A stretch of 64,000 bases of DNA from Modicisalibacter sp033446685 (GCF_033446685.1 NZ_JAWQLY010000013.1:45544-109543); one strand, 5' to 3'; shown: positions 33,713 to 42,384, counted from the stretch's first letter. A program made the numbers and translations. Notes: a model not told the origin generated them from the letters alone.

Positions 33713-34213
33713 TTACCCCGCGATCTCTTCGACGGACAGGCCGCGCTTGGCGGCGATGTCGTCCGGTGACTGCATGGCGGAGAGACCGTTGATGGTCGCG
33801 CGCACCACGTTGACCGGATTGGTGGAGCCGTAGCACTTGGCCAGGACGTCATGGACGCCGGCCAGTTCGAGCACGGAGCGCATGGCACCGCCGGCGATGA
33901 TCCCGGTACCTTCGGAAGCCGGCTGCATGAATACCTTGGAAGCGCCGTGACGGGCCTTCACCGGGTATTGCAGCGTGCTGCCACGCAGGTTGACCTTGAC
34001 CATGTTGCGGCGTGCCTGGTCCATCGCCTTCTGGATCGCGACCGGCACTTCACGCGCCTTGCCACGACCGAAGCCGACCCGGCCGTTGCCGTCACCGACG
34101 ACGGTCAGCGCGGTGAAACCGAAGATGCGGCCACCCTTGACCACTTTGGCGACACGGTTGACCTGCACCAGCTTCTCTTGCAGGTCGCCGCCTTTCTGTT
34201 CGATATTCGCCAT
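33713..34213 (-). CDS. rpsE: 30S ribosomal protein S5
   Basis: A 166-residue small-subunit protein that affects translational accuracy. It contains LVQVNRVAKVVKGGRIFGFTALTVVGDGNG (two adjoining conserved blocks), the dsRNA-binding-like N-domain, and the C-terminal RATINGLSAMQSPDDIA. Spectinomycin-contact loop residues appear normal (KVVKGGR). spc operon. Confidence 0.98.
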   Translation of the reverse strand: MANIEQKGGDLQEKLVQVNRVAKVVKGGRIFGFTALTVVGDGNGRVGFGRGKAREVPVAIQKAMDQARRNMVKVNLRGSTLQYPVKARHGASKVFMQPASEGTGIIAGGAMRSVLELAGVHDVLAKCYGSTNPVNVVRATINGLSAMQSPDDIAAKRGLSVEEIAG

Positions 34214-34224
34214 CGTAAAACCCT

Positions 34225-34575
34225 TTAGAATTCCAGGCCGCCTTCACGTGCGGCATCGGCCAGCGCCTTGACGCGACCGTGATACTTGAACCCGGCACGA
34301 TCGAAGGCGACCTGAGTGATGCCCGCCTGCTTGGCGCGCTCGGCAATCAAGGCGCCCACCTTGGCGGCAGCATCGGCGTTGCCGGTTCCGCCTTCACGCA
34401 GCGAGCTATCCAGCGTGGAGGCACTGGCCAGGACCTGGCCGCCGTCCGGCGAGATGATCTGCGCGTAGATGTGGCGCGGCGTACGATTGACGCTCAGGCG
34501 ATACACGCCCAGCTCGCGGATTTTGGCGCGAGCGCGGCGGGCACGACGGAGACGAGATTCTTTCTTCGCGTTCAT
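34225..34575 (-). CDS. rplR: 50S ribosomal protein L18
   Basis: A 116-residue 5S-rRNA-binding protein. The basic N-terminus (ESRLRRARRARAKIRELGVYRL) precedes the core SVNRTPRHIYAQII, with the C-terminal FDRAGFKYHGRVKALADAAREGGLEF blocks typical of the family. spc operon. Confidence 0.98.
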   Translation of the reverse strand: MNAKKESRLRRARRARAKIRELGVYRLSVNRTPRHIYAQIISPDGGQVLASASTLDSSLREGGTGNADAAAKVGALIAERAKQAGITQVAFDRAGFKYHGRVKALADAAREGGLEF

Positions 34576-34584
34576 AACCCTGCC

Positions 34585-35115
34585 TTACTTCTTCTTGGCT
34601 TCTTTGCGGCGGACAACTTCGTCGCCGTACCGGATACCCTTGCCCTTGTAGGGCTCGGGCGGACGGAAGGCACGAATTTCCGCTGCCACCTGGCCGAGCT
34701 GCTGCTTGCTCGCACTCTTCAGTACGATGACGGTGTTCTTGGGCGTTTCCGCCGTGACACCTTCGGGCAGCGTGTATTCGACCGGGTGAGAGAAACCCAG
34801 TGTCAGGTTGAGCGTCTTGCCACTTGCCTGGGCACGGTAGCCGACGCCATTGATCTCGAGAGACTTGGTAAAGCCCTCGGTGACACCGGTGACCATGTTC
34901 TGGACCAGTGCACGTGTGGTGCCGACCATTGCCCAGCTCTTGGCGGACTCGCTCGGAGCGAAGGTCAGCTGACCCTCTTCCTGACCGATCACCACGTCGG
35001 GGTGAACGGTCATGCTCTGGGAGCCCTGACCGCCCTTGACGGTCAGCTGGTCGGCGTCGAATTTGGCCTCGACGCCGCTCGGCAGTTTAACCGGATACTT
35101 GGCTACGCGGGACAT
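34585..35115 (-). CDS. rplF: 50S ribosomal protein L6
   Basis: A 176-residue two-domain protein near the sarcin-ricin loop. It begins MSRVAKYPVKLPSGVEAKFD and ends with the conserved RPPEPYKGKGIRYGDEVVRRKEAKKK region. Nine bases after rpsH in the spc operon. Confidence 0.98.
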   Translation of the reverse strand: MSRVAKYPVKLPSGVEAKFDADQLTVKGGQGSQSMTVHPDVVIGQEEGQLTFAPSESAKSWAMVGTTRALVQNMVTGVTEGFTKSLEINGVGYRAQASGKTLNLTLGFSHPVEYTLPEGVTAETPKNTVIVLKSASKQQLGQVAAEIRAFRPPEPYKGKGIRYGDEVVRRKEAKKK

Positions 35116-35124
35116 TCGTCACTC

Positions 35125-35517
35125 CTAGAATACGGTGCAGATGACTTCACCACCGACACCGGCGCTGCGCGCAGCACGATCGGTCATCACCCCGTTGGAG
35201 GTGGAAACGATCGCGACACCCATGCCATCCGCGACTTTCGGCAGCTCGCCCTTGCCCTTGTAGATGCGCAGGGACGGCTTGGAAACGCGCTGGATGTGCT
35301 CGATGACCGGCTTGCCCTCGAAGTACTTGAGGGTCACCGACAGCTGCGGCTTGGCGCCTTCGGCAACCGCGAAGTCGCCGATGTAGCCCTCTTCCTTCAA
35401 TACACGGGCCACTTCGACCTTCAGCTTGGAGGACGGCATGGTGACCGCCTCCTTGGTAGCCATCTGCGCATTGCGGATACGGGTGAACATATCCGCCAGC
35501 GTATCTTGCATGCTCAT
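35125..35517 (-). CDS. rpsH: 30S ribosomal protein S8
   Basis: A 130-residue central-domain 16S binder and, in E. coli, the translational repressor of the spc operon. It begins MSMQDTLADMFTRIRNAQMA and contains STSNGVMTDRAARSAGVGGEVIC. Start at 35517 (GGAGCG upstream) gives the E. coli length; the longer open frame upstream overlaps rpsN and is not coding. Confidence 0.98.
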   Translation of the reverse strand: MSMQDTLADMFTRIRNAQMATKEAVTMPSSKLKVEVARVLKEEGYIGDFAVAEGAKPQLSVTLKYFEGKPVIEHIQRVSKPSLRIYKGKGELPKVADGMGVAIVSTSNGVMTDRAARSAGVGGEVICTVF

Positions 35518-35545
35518 TACGTTACGCTCCTGATTCTTCGTGGCG

Positions 35546-35851
35546 TTACCAGCTGGACTTCTTGAGTCCGGGAACGTCGCCACGCATGGCTGCTTCGCGC
35601 AGTTTGTTGCGACCCAAGCCAAACTTGTTGTAGTAGCCGTGCGGCCGACCGGTGATGCGGCAGCGATTACGCTGACGGACCGGACTGGAATCGCGCGGCA
35701 ACGACTGCAGCTTGAGCTGGGCGTCGAAGCGCTCTTCATCAGAAGCGTTGACGTCGTAGATTACCGCTTTGAGCTCAGCGCGCTTGGCGGCATATTTGGC
35801 CACCAGCTCCGCGCGCTTCTGCTCACGCTCAATCATGCTTTTCTTTGCCAT
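35546..35851 (-). CDS. rpsN: 30S ribosomal protein S14 (zinc-free form)
   Basis: A 101-residue head protein starting MAKKSMIEREQKRAELV with the C-terminal NRCRITGRPHGYYNKFGLGR block. It is the long form without the CxxC zinc site, unlike L36 in the same superoperon. spc operon. Confidence 0.98.
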   Translation of the reverse strand: MAKKSMIEREQKRAELVAKYAAKRAELKAVIYDVNASDEERFDAQLKLQSLPRDSSPVRQRNRCRITGRPHGYYNKFGLGRNKLREAAMRGDVPGLKKSSW

Positions 35852-35861
35852 GATCCCACCC

Positions 35862-36401
35862 TTATTTCTTGAACGGGAAGTTCAGCGCGCTCAGCAGCGC
35901 ACGGCCTTCATCATCGCTGTTGGCAGTGGTGGTGATGGTTACATCGAGACCACGAATCCGGTCGATCTTATCATACTCGAGCTCCGGAAAGATGATCTGC
36001 TCACGCACGCCCATTGAGTAGTTGCCACGGCCGTCGAAGGACTTCGGGTTGAGACCCCGGAAGTCACGAACGCGCGGGATAGCGATGTTCACCAGGCGAT
36101 CGAGGAAGTCCCACATGCGCTCGCTGCGCAGGGTCACCTTGATACCGATCGGCCAGCCTTCACGGACTTTGAAACCCGCGATGGACTTGCGCGCCTTGGT
36201 GATCATCGGCTTCTGACCGGAGAGCTTCTCCAGGTCACCGATAGCGTTGTCGATCAGCTTCTTGTCGCTGGTCGCGTCACCGATACCCATGTTGAGGGTC
36301 ACCTTGGTGATCCGGGGTACCTGCATGACGTTGGCGTAGCTAAACTGCTCACGGAGTTGAGCCACCACCTCGTTCTGATAACGTTCTTTCAAGTTCGCCA
36401 T
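35862..36401 (-). CDS. rplE: 50S ribosomal protein L5
   Basis: A 179-residue protein binding 5S rRNA and contacting S13 across the subunit interface. It shows RITKVTLNMGIGDA, KSIAGFKVREGWPIG, and GNYSMGVREQIIFPELEYDK. spc operon. Confidence 0.98.
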   Translation of the reverse strand: MANLKERYQNEVVAQLREQFSYANVMQVPRITKVTLNMGIGDATSDKKLIDNAIGDLEKLSGQKPMITKARKSIAGFKVREGWPIGIKVTLRSERMWDFLDRLVNIAIPRVRDFRGLNPKSFDGRGNYSMGVREQIIFPELEYDKIDRIRGLDVTITTTANSDDEGRALLSALNFPFKK

Positions 36402-36419
36402 TTTGCCATCCGACTCGCG

Positions 36420-36737
36420 TTAGGCGTCGATCTGCTTTTGCGTCGACTTGTAGATACGTACCTTGGTACCGTCTTCCGACATCTGGAAGCCGACGCGATC
36501 CGCTTTGCCGGTCTCCGCATTGAAGATGGCCACATTGGACGCGTGAATCGAAGCCTCGCGCTCGACGATACCCCCCTGGTTGCCCAGCATGGGGTTGGGC
36601 TTGGTGTGACGTTTGATCATGTTCACATCCGACACGACGTAACGGTCGTTATCGAGAACGCGCTTGACCTTGCCACGCTTGCCCTTGTCCTTGCCGGCAA
36701 TGACGATTACTTCGTCGTCACGTTTGATCTTTTGCAT
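36420..36737 (-). CDS. rplX: 50S ribosomal protein L24
   Basis: A 105-residue assembly-initiator protein with a KOW motif near the N-terminus (DDEVIVIAGKDKGKRGKVKRV) and the IVEREASIHASNVAIF segment. spc operon, between rplN and rplE. Confidence 0.98.
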   Translation of the reverse strand: MQKIKRDDEVIVIAGKDKGKRGKVKRVLDNDRYVVSDVNMIKRHTKPNPMLGNQGGIVEREASIHASNVAIFNAETGKADRVGFQMSEDGTKVRIYKSTQKQIDA

Positions 36738-36751
36738 ATCCGCCTCGCTCC

Positions 36752-37123
36752 TTACAGCACTTCAGGCGCTAAGGAAATGATCTTCATGAACTTCTCGGTA
36801 CGAAGCTCACGAGTGACCGGCCCGAAAATACGGGTACCGACCGGCTGTTCGTTGGTGTTGTTCAACAGAACCGCCGCATTTCCATCGAAGCGGATCAGCG
36901 AACCGTCGTTCCGACGGACGCCACTACGGGTGCGGACCACGACCGCTTTCATGACCTGGCCTTTCTTGACCTTGCCACGCGGAATGGCCTCTTTCACCGT
37001 TACCTTGATGATGTCACCCACGCGGGCGTAGCGACGGTGCGAACCGCCCAACACCTTGATGCACTGCACCCGGCGCGCGCCGCTGTTGTCGGCGACATCC
37101 AGCATTGTCTGAGTCTGAATCAT
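36752..37123 (-). CDS. rplN: 50S ribosomal protein L14
   Basis: A 123-residue protein at the subunit interface near bridge B8. It begins MIQTQTMLDVADNSGARRV and ends GPVTRELRTEKFMKIISLAPEVL-like in two conserved blocks. It is the first gene of the spc operon by E. coli convention. Confidence 0.98.
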   Translation of the reverse strand: MIQTQTMLDVADNSGARRVQCIKVLGGSHRRYARVGDIIKVTVKEAIPRGKVKKGQVMKAVVVRTRSGVRRNDGSLIRFDGNAAVLLNNTNEQPVGTRIFGPVTRELRTEKFMKIISLAPEVL

Positions 37124-37176
37124 CGGTTTTCTCCAAACCTAATCTGACTGCACTGGTTCCGAAAGGCGCGAGCCGA

Positions 37177-37437
37177 TCAGCCCTTGGCCTGCTCAACCAC
37201 CTCAACCAGCGTCCAGGCCTTCTTCTTGGACAGCGGACGGCATTCCTCGATGGAAACCGTGTCGCCGGCCTTGGCCTGGTTCGCCTCGTCGTGGGCGTGC
37301 AGCTTGGTGGAGCGCTTCATGTACTTGCCGTAGATCGGATGGCGTTCGCGACGCTCGATCATGACGACAATCGACTTGTCCATCTTGTCGCTCACCACCG
37401 TTCCGGTGAGCGTACGGGCTTTCTTTGCTTCGGCCAT
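37177..37437 (-). CDS. rpsQ: 30S ribosomal protein S17
   Basis: An 86-residue OB-fold protein of the small subunit: ARTLTGTVVSDKMDKSIVV, HPIYGKYMKRSTKLHAHDE and EECRPLSKKKAWTLVEVV. I take the ATG at 37437; an in-frame GTG three codons earlier overlaps the rpmC stop and is possible. Last gene of the S10 operon. Confidence 0.96.
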   Translation of the reverse strand: MAEAKKARTLTGTVVSDKMDKSIVVMIERRERHPIYGKYMKRSTKLHAHDEANQAKAGDTVSIEECRPLSKKKAWTLVEVVEQAKG

Positions 37438-37438
37438 C

Positions 37439-37630
37439 TCAGTCACCTGCCTTCTCGTTGAGCACCGTCTTCACGCGGGCAATATCCCGGCGCACCTGCT
37501 TGAGCAGATGGGTCTGGCTCAACTGGCCGGTGGCCTTCTGCATGCGCAGGTTGAACTGCTCGCGGAGGAGTTCGAAAAGCTGCTCCTGCAGCGCTTCGAC
37601 CGATTTTTCACGAATTTCCTGGGCTTTCAT
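37439..37630 (-). CDS. rpmC: 50S ribosomal protein L29
   Basis: A 63-residue two-helix protein near the exit tunnel, a docking site for ribosome-associated factors. It begins MKAQEIREKSVEALQ and contains LREQFNLRMQKATGQL. The ATG shares its A with the rplP stop (TGATG), indicating tight translational coupling. Confidence 0.97.
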   Translation of the reverse strand: MKAQEIREKSVEALQEQLFELLREQFNLRMQKATGQLSQTHLLKQVRRDIARVKTVLNEKAGD

Positions 37631-38043
37631 CACATCACCGTCCGTTTCACAAAGGTGGTCGAGACCGGGAATTTCTGAGCCGCCAGCGAGAAGGCTTCAC
37701 GCGCCAGCTCCTCCGGAACCCCTTCGATCTCGTAGAGCACCTTGCCGGGCTGGATCTGCGCGACCCAGTACTCGACGGAGCCCTTACCCTTACCCATACG
37801 GACTTCCAGCGGCTTTTTGGTCACTGGCTTGTCCGGAAAGACACGGATCCAGATCTTGCCGCCACGCTTGACGTGGCGCGTGATCGCACGACGACCGGCT
37901 TCGATCTGGCGAGCGGTGACGCGACCGCGACCCGTTGCTTTCAGGCCGTATTCGCCGAAACTCACCTTGCTTCCGCGGTGTGCCAGGCCACGATTGCGGC
38001 CCTTCATCACCTTGCGGAATTTCGTACGCTTGGGTTGCAACAT
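37630..38043 (-). CDS. rplP: 50S ribosomal protein L16
   Basis: A 137-residue protein near the A site and central protuberance. It begins MLQPKRTKFRKVMKGRNRGL and contains GRVTARQIEAGRRAITRH and RMGKGKGSVEYWVAQIQPGK. S10 operon. Confidence 0.98.
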   Translation of the reverse strand: MLQPKRTKFRKVMKGRNRGLAHRGSKVSFGEYGLKATGRGRVTARQIEAGRRAITRHVKRGGKIWIRVFPDKPVTKKPLEVRMGKGKGSVEYWVAQIQPGKVLYEIEGVPEELAREAFSLAAQKFPVSTTFVKRTVM

Positions 38044-38058
38044 CGATTACATCTCCCC

Positions 38059-38757
38059 TTACTTGGAACCTTTCTTCTTGGGTGCAGCCTGAGCCTGTTG
38101 CTTCTGCTTGGCGCGCACCTCTTCGATGCCCCCGAGGATTTCACCCTTGAAGATCCACACCTTGACGCCGATGACGCCGTAGGTGGTGTGGGCTTCGTAG
38201 GTCGCGTAATCGATGTCCGCCCGCAGGGTGTGCAGCGGCACACGACCTTCGCGGTACCACTCGGTACGCGCGATTTCCGCACCACCAAGACGCCCTGACA
38301 GCTGGATCTTGATGCCGCCGGCGCCGAGGCGCATGGCGTTCTGTACGGCGCGCTTCATGGCGCGGCGGAACATCACACGGCGCTCGAGCTGGCCGCACAC
38401 GTTCTGCGCGACGAGCTGGGCGTCGAGTTCCGGCTTGCGGACTTCCTCGATGTTGACGTGCACGGGCACGCCCATCATCTCGGTGACGTCACGGCGCAGC
38501 CGGTCGACGTCTTCGCCCTTCTTGCCGATCACGATGCCCGGACGGGCAGTGTGAATGGTGATACGAGCGTTATTCGCGGGGCGCTCGATAGTGATGCGGC
38601 TCACGGAAGCGTTCTTCAAACGCTGTTCCAGGAAGCTGCGCACTTCGAGATCGCTGTTCAGCTTGTCGGCATAAGCACCGCGTTCGGCGTACCAGACCGA
38701 AGTATGGTCCTTGACGATACCCAGCCGAATACCTGTCGGATTTACTTTCTGACCCAT
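38059..38757 (-). CDS. rpsC: 30S ribosomal protein S3
   Basis: A 232-residue head protein at the mRNA entry, with helicase activity. It begins MGQKVNPTGIRLGIVKDHTS, has the KH domain IVIGKKGEDVDRLRRDV and the C-terminal GRVPLHTLRADIDYA. AGGAGTCGACCAG precedes the ATG at 38757; the longer frame runs into rplV. Confidence 0.98.
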   Translation of the reverse strand: MGQKVNPTGIRLGIVKDHTSVWYAERGAYADKLNSDLEVRSFLEQRLKNASVSRITIERPANNARITIHTARPGIVIGKKGEDVDRLRRDVTEMMGVPVHVNIEEVRKPELDAQLVAQNVCGQLERRVMFRRAMKRAVQNAMRLGAGGIKIQLSGRLGGAEIARTEWYREGRVPLHTLRADIDYATYEAHTTYGVIGVKVWIFKGEILGGIEEVRAKQKQQAQAAPKKKGSK

Positions 38758-38768
38758 CTGGTCGACTC

Positions 38769-39101
38769 CTACTTCTCGGCTACCTTGACGGTGATGTGGC
38801 ATGTGCGCTTCAAAATGCGATCCGCACGGCCTTTGGCGCGCGGCTGGATGCGCTTGAGCGTCATGCCCTCATCGACACAGATGGTCGAGACACGCAGCTC
38901 GTCGATGTCCATGCCGTTGTTTTCTTCCGCGTTCGCAATGGCGGACTGAAGCACTTTCTTGACCAGCTTTGCAGCCTTCTTCGGCGAGAAGGTCAGCAGG
39001 TCAATCGCTTCGGCGACCGGTTTACCGCGCACCTGGTCAGCCACCAAACGGGCCTTCTGGGCGGATAAACGAGCGCCACGCAGCTTAGCTGTGACTTCCA
39101 T
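38769..39101 (-). CDS. rplV: 50S ribosomal protein L22
   Basis: A 110-residue protein whose beta-hairpin lines the nascent-peptide tunnel. Signatures: RLSAQKARLVADQVRGK, SAIANAEENNGMD, and the loop MTLKRIQPRAKGRADRI. The macrolide-relevant loop looks wild type in length. S10 operon. Confidence 0.98.
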   Translation of the reverse strand: MEVTAKLRGARLSAQKARLVADQVRGKPVAEAIDLLTFSPKKAAKLVKKVLQSAIANAEENNGMDIDELRVSTICVDEGMTLKRIQPRAKGRADRILKRTCHITVKVAEK

Positions 39102-39119
39102 CTCTAATCCCTCTCTGGC

Positions 39120-39395
39120 TTACCGTTTGGCTTTCCTGTCCGCCGCATGGCCGCGGTAGGTGCGGGTAGCAGCGAATTCGCCCAGCTTGTGGCCAACCAT
39201 TTCCTCGGAGACGTGCACCGGGACGTGTTGGCGACCGTTATGGACTGCAATGGTGAGCCCGACCATGTTGGGCAGGATCATCGAACGACGCGACCAGGTC
39301 TTGATCGGTTTGCGGTCGTTCTTTTCCACTGCAGTCTCAACCTTCTTCAACAGATGAAGGTCAATAAATGGACCTTTCTTCAGTGAACGTGGCAC
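39120..39395 (-). CDS. rpsS: 30S ribosomal protein S19
   Basis: A 91-residue head protein beginning MPRSLKKGPFIDLHLLKKVE with IKTWSRRSMILPNMVGLTIAVHNG and VGHKLGEFAATRTYRGH blocks. S10 operon between rplB and rplV. Confidence 0.98.
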   Translation of the reverse strand: MPRSLKKGPFIDLHLLKKVETAVEKNDRKPIKTWSRRSMILPNMVGLTIAVHNGRQHVPVHVSEEMVGHKLGEFAATRTYRGHAADRKAKR

Positions 39396-39428
39396 AGCCG
39401 TTACCTCTTAATGTCTTGGCGTTGGATC

Positions 39429-40259
39429 TTATTTCCGGGCCTTGCGGCGACGGACGATCAGCTTGTCGGTGCGCTTGTTCTTGCGGGTCTTGTGGCCCTT
39501 GGTGGGGACACCCCACGGGCTGACCGGGTGACGACCGCCACTGCTGCGGCCTTCACCGCCGCCGTGCGGGTGGTCCACCGGGTTCATCGCAACACCGCGA
39601 ACGGTCGGGCGCACACCGCGCCAGCGCTTGGCACCGGCCTTGCCGAGTTGACGGAGGCTGTGCTCTGAGTTGCTCACTTCACCGAGCGTCGCGCGGCATT
39701 CCGCCAGCACCTTGCGCATCTCGCCGGAGCGCAGACGCAGGGTGGCGTAGTTGCTCTCGCGAGCGACCAGCTGAGCGCTGGCACCGGCACTGCGTGCCAG
39801 CTGCGCGCCCTTGCCGGGCTTGAGCTCGATGCAATGAACGGTGGAACCCAGCGGGATGTTGCGCAGCGGCAGCGTGTTGCCACGCTTGATCGGCGCATTG
39901 ACCCCGGATTCCAGCTGATCGCCAGCGCTCACGCCCTTGGGCGCGATCACGTAGCGACGCTCGCCGTCCAGATACTTCAGCAGCGCGATGTGAGCACTGC
40001 GATTGGGATCGTACTCGAGGCGCTCGACGATGGCGGGGACGCCATCCTTGATGCGCTTGAAGTCGATCTGGCGATAATGGTGACGATGACCGCCGCCCAC
40101 GTGACGCGTGGTGATGCGGCCATGGTTGTTACGTCCACCGGACTTCGACTGCTTCTCGAGCAGCGGAGCGTACGGCCGGCCCTTGTAGAGCTCGTCGTTG
40201 ACGACCTTTACCAGGTGGCGACGACCGGCGGATGTGGGTTTGGTCTTAACTACTGCCAT
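39429..40259 (-). CDS. rplB: 50S ribosomal protein L2
   Basis: A 276-residue 23S rRNA-binding protein close to the peptidyl-transferase centre. It contains NNHGRITTRHVGGGHR, the SH3-like RNA-binding core, and the conserved MNPVDHPHGGGEGRSSGG segment with the histidine important for activity. S10 operon. Confidence 0.98.
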   Translation of the reverse strand: MAVVKTKPTSAGRRHLVKVVNDELYKGRPYAPLLEKQSKSGGRNNHGRITTRHVGGGHRHHYRQIDFKRIKDGVPAIVERLEYDPNRSAHIALLKYLDGERRYVIAPKGVSAGDQLESGVNAPIKRGNTLPLRNIPLGSTVHCIELKPGKGAQLARSAGASAQLVARESNYATLRLRSGEMRKVLAECRATLGEVSNSEHSLRQLGKAGAKRWRGVRPTVRGVAMNPVDHPHGGGEGRSSGGRHPVSPWGVPTKGHKTRKNKRTDKLIVRRRKARK

Positions 40260-40276
40260 GATCCGTACTCCTGCCC

Positions 40277-40573
40277 TTATTCGGCGCCAGAGAAGTCTTC
40301 GAGGGTCTCGCCCGCAGCCAACGTTACGTAGGCCTTGCGGTAGCCCTTGCGCAGACCCGTGCCATTCTGGGTGCGCTTGGTCTTGCCCTTCACGTTGAGG
40401 ACCTGCACGCGCTCGACCTGCTTGCCGAAGAGCGCCTGAACGGCCTTCTTGATCTCCGGCTTGGTCGCGTCACTGGCCACCTTGAACACGTACTGGTTGT
40501 TCTCGGCGGCGAAGGCGGCCTTCTCGGTCACGTGCGGTCCGAGCAGAACCTTGAATACACGTTCCTGGTTCAT
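40277..40573 (-). CDS. rplW: 50S ribosomal protein L23
   Basis: A 98-residue protein at the exit tunnel, the dock for trigger factor and SRP (conserved Glu in the VTEKAAF region). It contains ATKPEIKKAVQALFGKQVERVQVLN. The ATG overlaps the rplD stop by four bases. Confidence 0.98.
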   Translation of the reverse strand: MNQERVFKVLLGPHVTEKAAFAAENNQYVFKVASDATKPEIKKAVQALFGKQVERVQVLNVKGKTKRTQNGTGLRKGYRKAYVTLAAGETLEDFSGAE

Positions 40574-41178
40574 GCCAGCTTCTCCTCGAATTTGCGCAGA
40601 GCGGAGACGGTGACCAGCACCTTGTCGAAGGCGACCAGGCTCACCGGATCGGCAGCGGGGACGTCGACCACATCCACGTTGGGAATGTTGCGAGCGGCCA
40701 GATAGAGCTTCTCGTCGATGTCATCGCTGACGATCAGCACTTTTTCGAGACCCAGCTCACCGAGTTTGGCCACCAGCTGCTTGGTCTTGGGCGTCTCGAC
40801 GGCGAACTCCTCGACCACCACCAGGCGCTCCTGGCGGATCAGCTCGGAGAGGATCGAACGCATCGCCGCACGGTACATCTTGCGGTTGACCTTCTGCGTG
40901 TAGTCCTGGGGACGCGCCGCGAAGGTCACGCCGCCGCTACGCCACAGCGGCGAGCGGATGGTACCGGCACGCGCGCGGCCAGTGCCCTTCTGGCGCCACG
41001 GCTTCTTGCCGCCGCCACGCACTTCGGAACGGGTCTTCTGAGCGCGGGTACCCTGACGACCCGCCGCCAGATAGGCGGTGACCACCTGGTGGACCAGCGC
41101 TTCGTTGAATTCTTTGCCAAAGGTTGCGTCGGCGACTTCGACAGTACCGGCGCTTGCACCTGCAAGATTCAGATTCAT
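40570..41178 (-). CDS. rplD: 50S ribosomal protein L4
   Basis: A 202-residue protein whose loop lines the tunnel constriction; in E. coli it also represses its own operon by acting on the S10 leader. It contains GTRAQKTRSEVRGGGKKPWRQKGTGRARAG (the conserved extended loop, two blocks) and ends ALRKFEEKLA. S10 operon, 13 bases after rplC. Confidence 0.98.
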   Translation of the reverse strand: MNLNLAGASAGTVEVADATFGKEFNEALVHQVVTAYLAAGRQGTRAQKTRSEVRGGGKKPWRQKGTGRARAGTIRSPLWRSGGVTFAARPQDYTQKVNRKMYRAAMRSILSELIRQERLVVVEEFAVETPKTKQLVAKLGELGLEKVLIVSDDIDEKLYLAARNIPNVDVVDVPAADPVSLVAFDKVLVTVSALRKFEEKLA

Positions 41179-41191
41179 CGGTAGTTACCCC

Positions 41192-41830
41192 TCAGCGAGC
41201 TTTCACGGCTGTGCGAACGATCACGTCGCCGCCCGGCGCACCAGGAACGGCGCCCTTGATCAGCAGCAGGTTGCGTTCGGCATCGACGCGGACGATTTCC
41301 AGGCTCTGGACGGTAGTCCGGGCATTGCCCATCTGACCGGCCATCTTCTTGCCCTTGAAAACGCGCCCCGGGGTCTGACACTGGCCGATAGAGCCGGGTG
41401 CCCGATGGGACAGGGAGTTGCCGTGGGTCATGTCCTGGGTGCGGAAGTTCCAGCGCTTGACGGCGCCCTGGAAGCCCTTGCCCTTGGAGGTGCCGGTCAC
41501 GTCGACCTTCTGACCAGCTTCAAAGAGGGATACGGTGATTTCGCCGCCCACTTCCGGAGCTTCCTCGCCTTCTGCAAGACGGAACTCCATCAATGAACGA
41601 CCGGCCTCGATACCTGCCTTGGCGAACTGGCCTGCGGCCGCCTTGGTCAGATGCTTGGCCTTGCGGGAACCGGTTGTCACCTGGACCGCGCTGTAGCCGT
41701 CGCTTTCGACGGTCTTGACGCAAGTCACGCGGTTGGGCTCAACCTCGATAACGGTTACGGGCACGGATGCGCCATCTTCGGTGAAGATACGGGTCATACC
41801 GCTCTTCTTACCGACCAAACCGATAGTCAT
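41192..41830 (-). CDS. rplC: 50S ribosomal protein L3
   Basis: A 212-residue protein reaching to the peptidyl-transferase centre. It begins MTIGLVGKKSGMTRIFTEDG and has FQGAVKRWNFRTQDMTHGNSLSHRAPGSIG blocks, including the glutamine methylated by PrmB in E. coli. GGAGACTGAAC precedes the ATG. It is separated from rpsJ by an unusually long spacer. Confidence 0.98.
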   Translation of the reverse strand: MTIGLVGKKSGMTRIFTEDGASVPVTVIEVEPNRVTCVKTVESDGYSAVQVTTGSRKAKHLTKAAAGQFAKAGIEAGRSLMEFRLAEGEEAPEVGGEITVSLFEAGQKVDVTGTSKGKGFQGAVKRWNFRTQDMTHGNSLSHRAPGSIGQCQTPGRVFKGKKMAGQMGNARTTVQSLEIVRVDAERNLLLIKGAVPGAPGGDVIVRTAVKAR

Positions 41831-41979
41831 GTTCAGTCTCCTATAGTGTACGGGGCTATCACCCGCTATGGCTGCCCTTTCCAGAGCATTCCACTAGCAC
41901 GTTGTATGACGCCATCCCGGCGTGGCGGCTGCTGCTGATGCATTGTGATCAGCGCTGGGCCGCAGTGACTAGTGTGGTA
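41831..41979 (-). promoter_or_regulatory. 149-base rpsJ-rplC spacer, possible leader or internal control region
   Basis: This spacer is much longer than the few tens of bases usual between rpsJ and rplC. It has no open frame of note. On the minus strand it contains a small palindrome CGCCACGCCGGGATGGCG and ends in the rplC ribosome site. No convincing promoter pair was found. Confidence 0.35.
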
Positions 41980-42291
41980 TCAATCGAGCTTGATTTGGAC
42001 GTCCACGCCAGCGGCGAGGTCGAGTTTCATCAGCGCATCGACGGTCTTCTCCGTCGGCTCGACGATATCGAGCACGCGCTTGTGAGTGCGAATCTCGTAC
42101 TGGTCGCGCGCGTCCTTGTTGACGTGCGGCGAGATCAGCACCGTGTAGCGCTCACGATTGGTCGGCAGCGGAATCGGACCGTGCACCTGAGCCCCGGTCC
42201 GCTTCGCGGTATCCACGATCTCCTGGGCGGACTGGTCGATCAGGCGATGGTCGAATGCCTTCAGCCGAATGCGAATCTTCTGGTTCTGCAT
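41980..42291 (-). CDS. rpsJ: 30S ribosomal protein S10 (NusE)
   Basis: A 103-residue head protein that also acts with NusB in antitermination and links NusG to the ribosome. It begins MQNQKIRIRLKAFDHRLIDQ and contains GPIPLPTNRERYTVLISPHVNKDARDQYE blocks. First gene of the S10 operon, with its own sigma-70 promoter. Confidence 0.98.
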   Translation of the reverse strand: MQNQKIRIRLKAFDHRLIDQSAQEIVDTAKRTGAQVHGPIPLPTNRERYTVLISPHVNKDARDQYEIRTHKRVLDIVEPTEKTVDALMKLDLAAGVDVQIKLD

Positions 42292-42355
42292 TAGCCCTAA
42301 ACTCCAATGGATGTCGACGGCGCGAGCCGTCTACCCACGCATTTAAAGGATGCGC

Positions 42356-42384
42356 ATTATAGGCATGCAAGTTTCCCGAGTCAA
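42356..42384 (-). promoter_or_regulatory. Sigma-70 promoter of the S10 operon
   Basis: On the minus strand TTGACT (42384-42379), a 17-base spacer and a perfect TATAAT (42361-42356). The start would be near 42349, giving a leader of only about 57 bases before rpsJ, with a GACGGC / GCCGTC hairpin at 42316-42331. That leader is shorter than the long L4-responsive one of E. coli. Confidence 0.85.
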
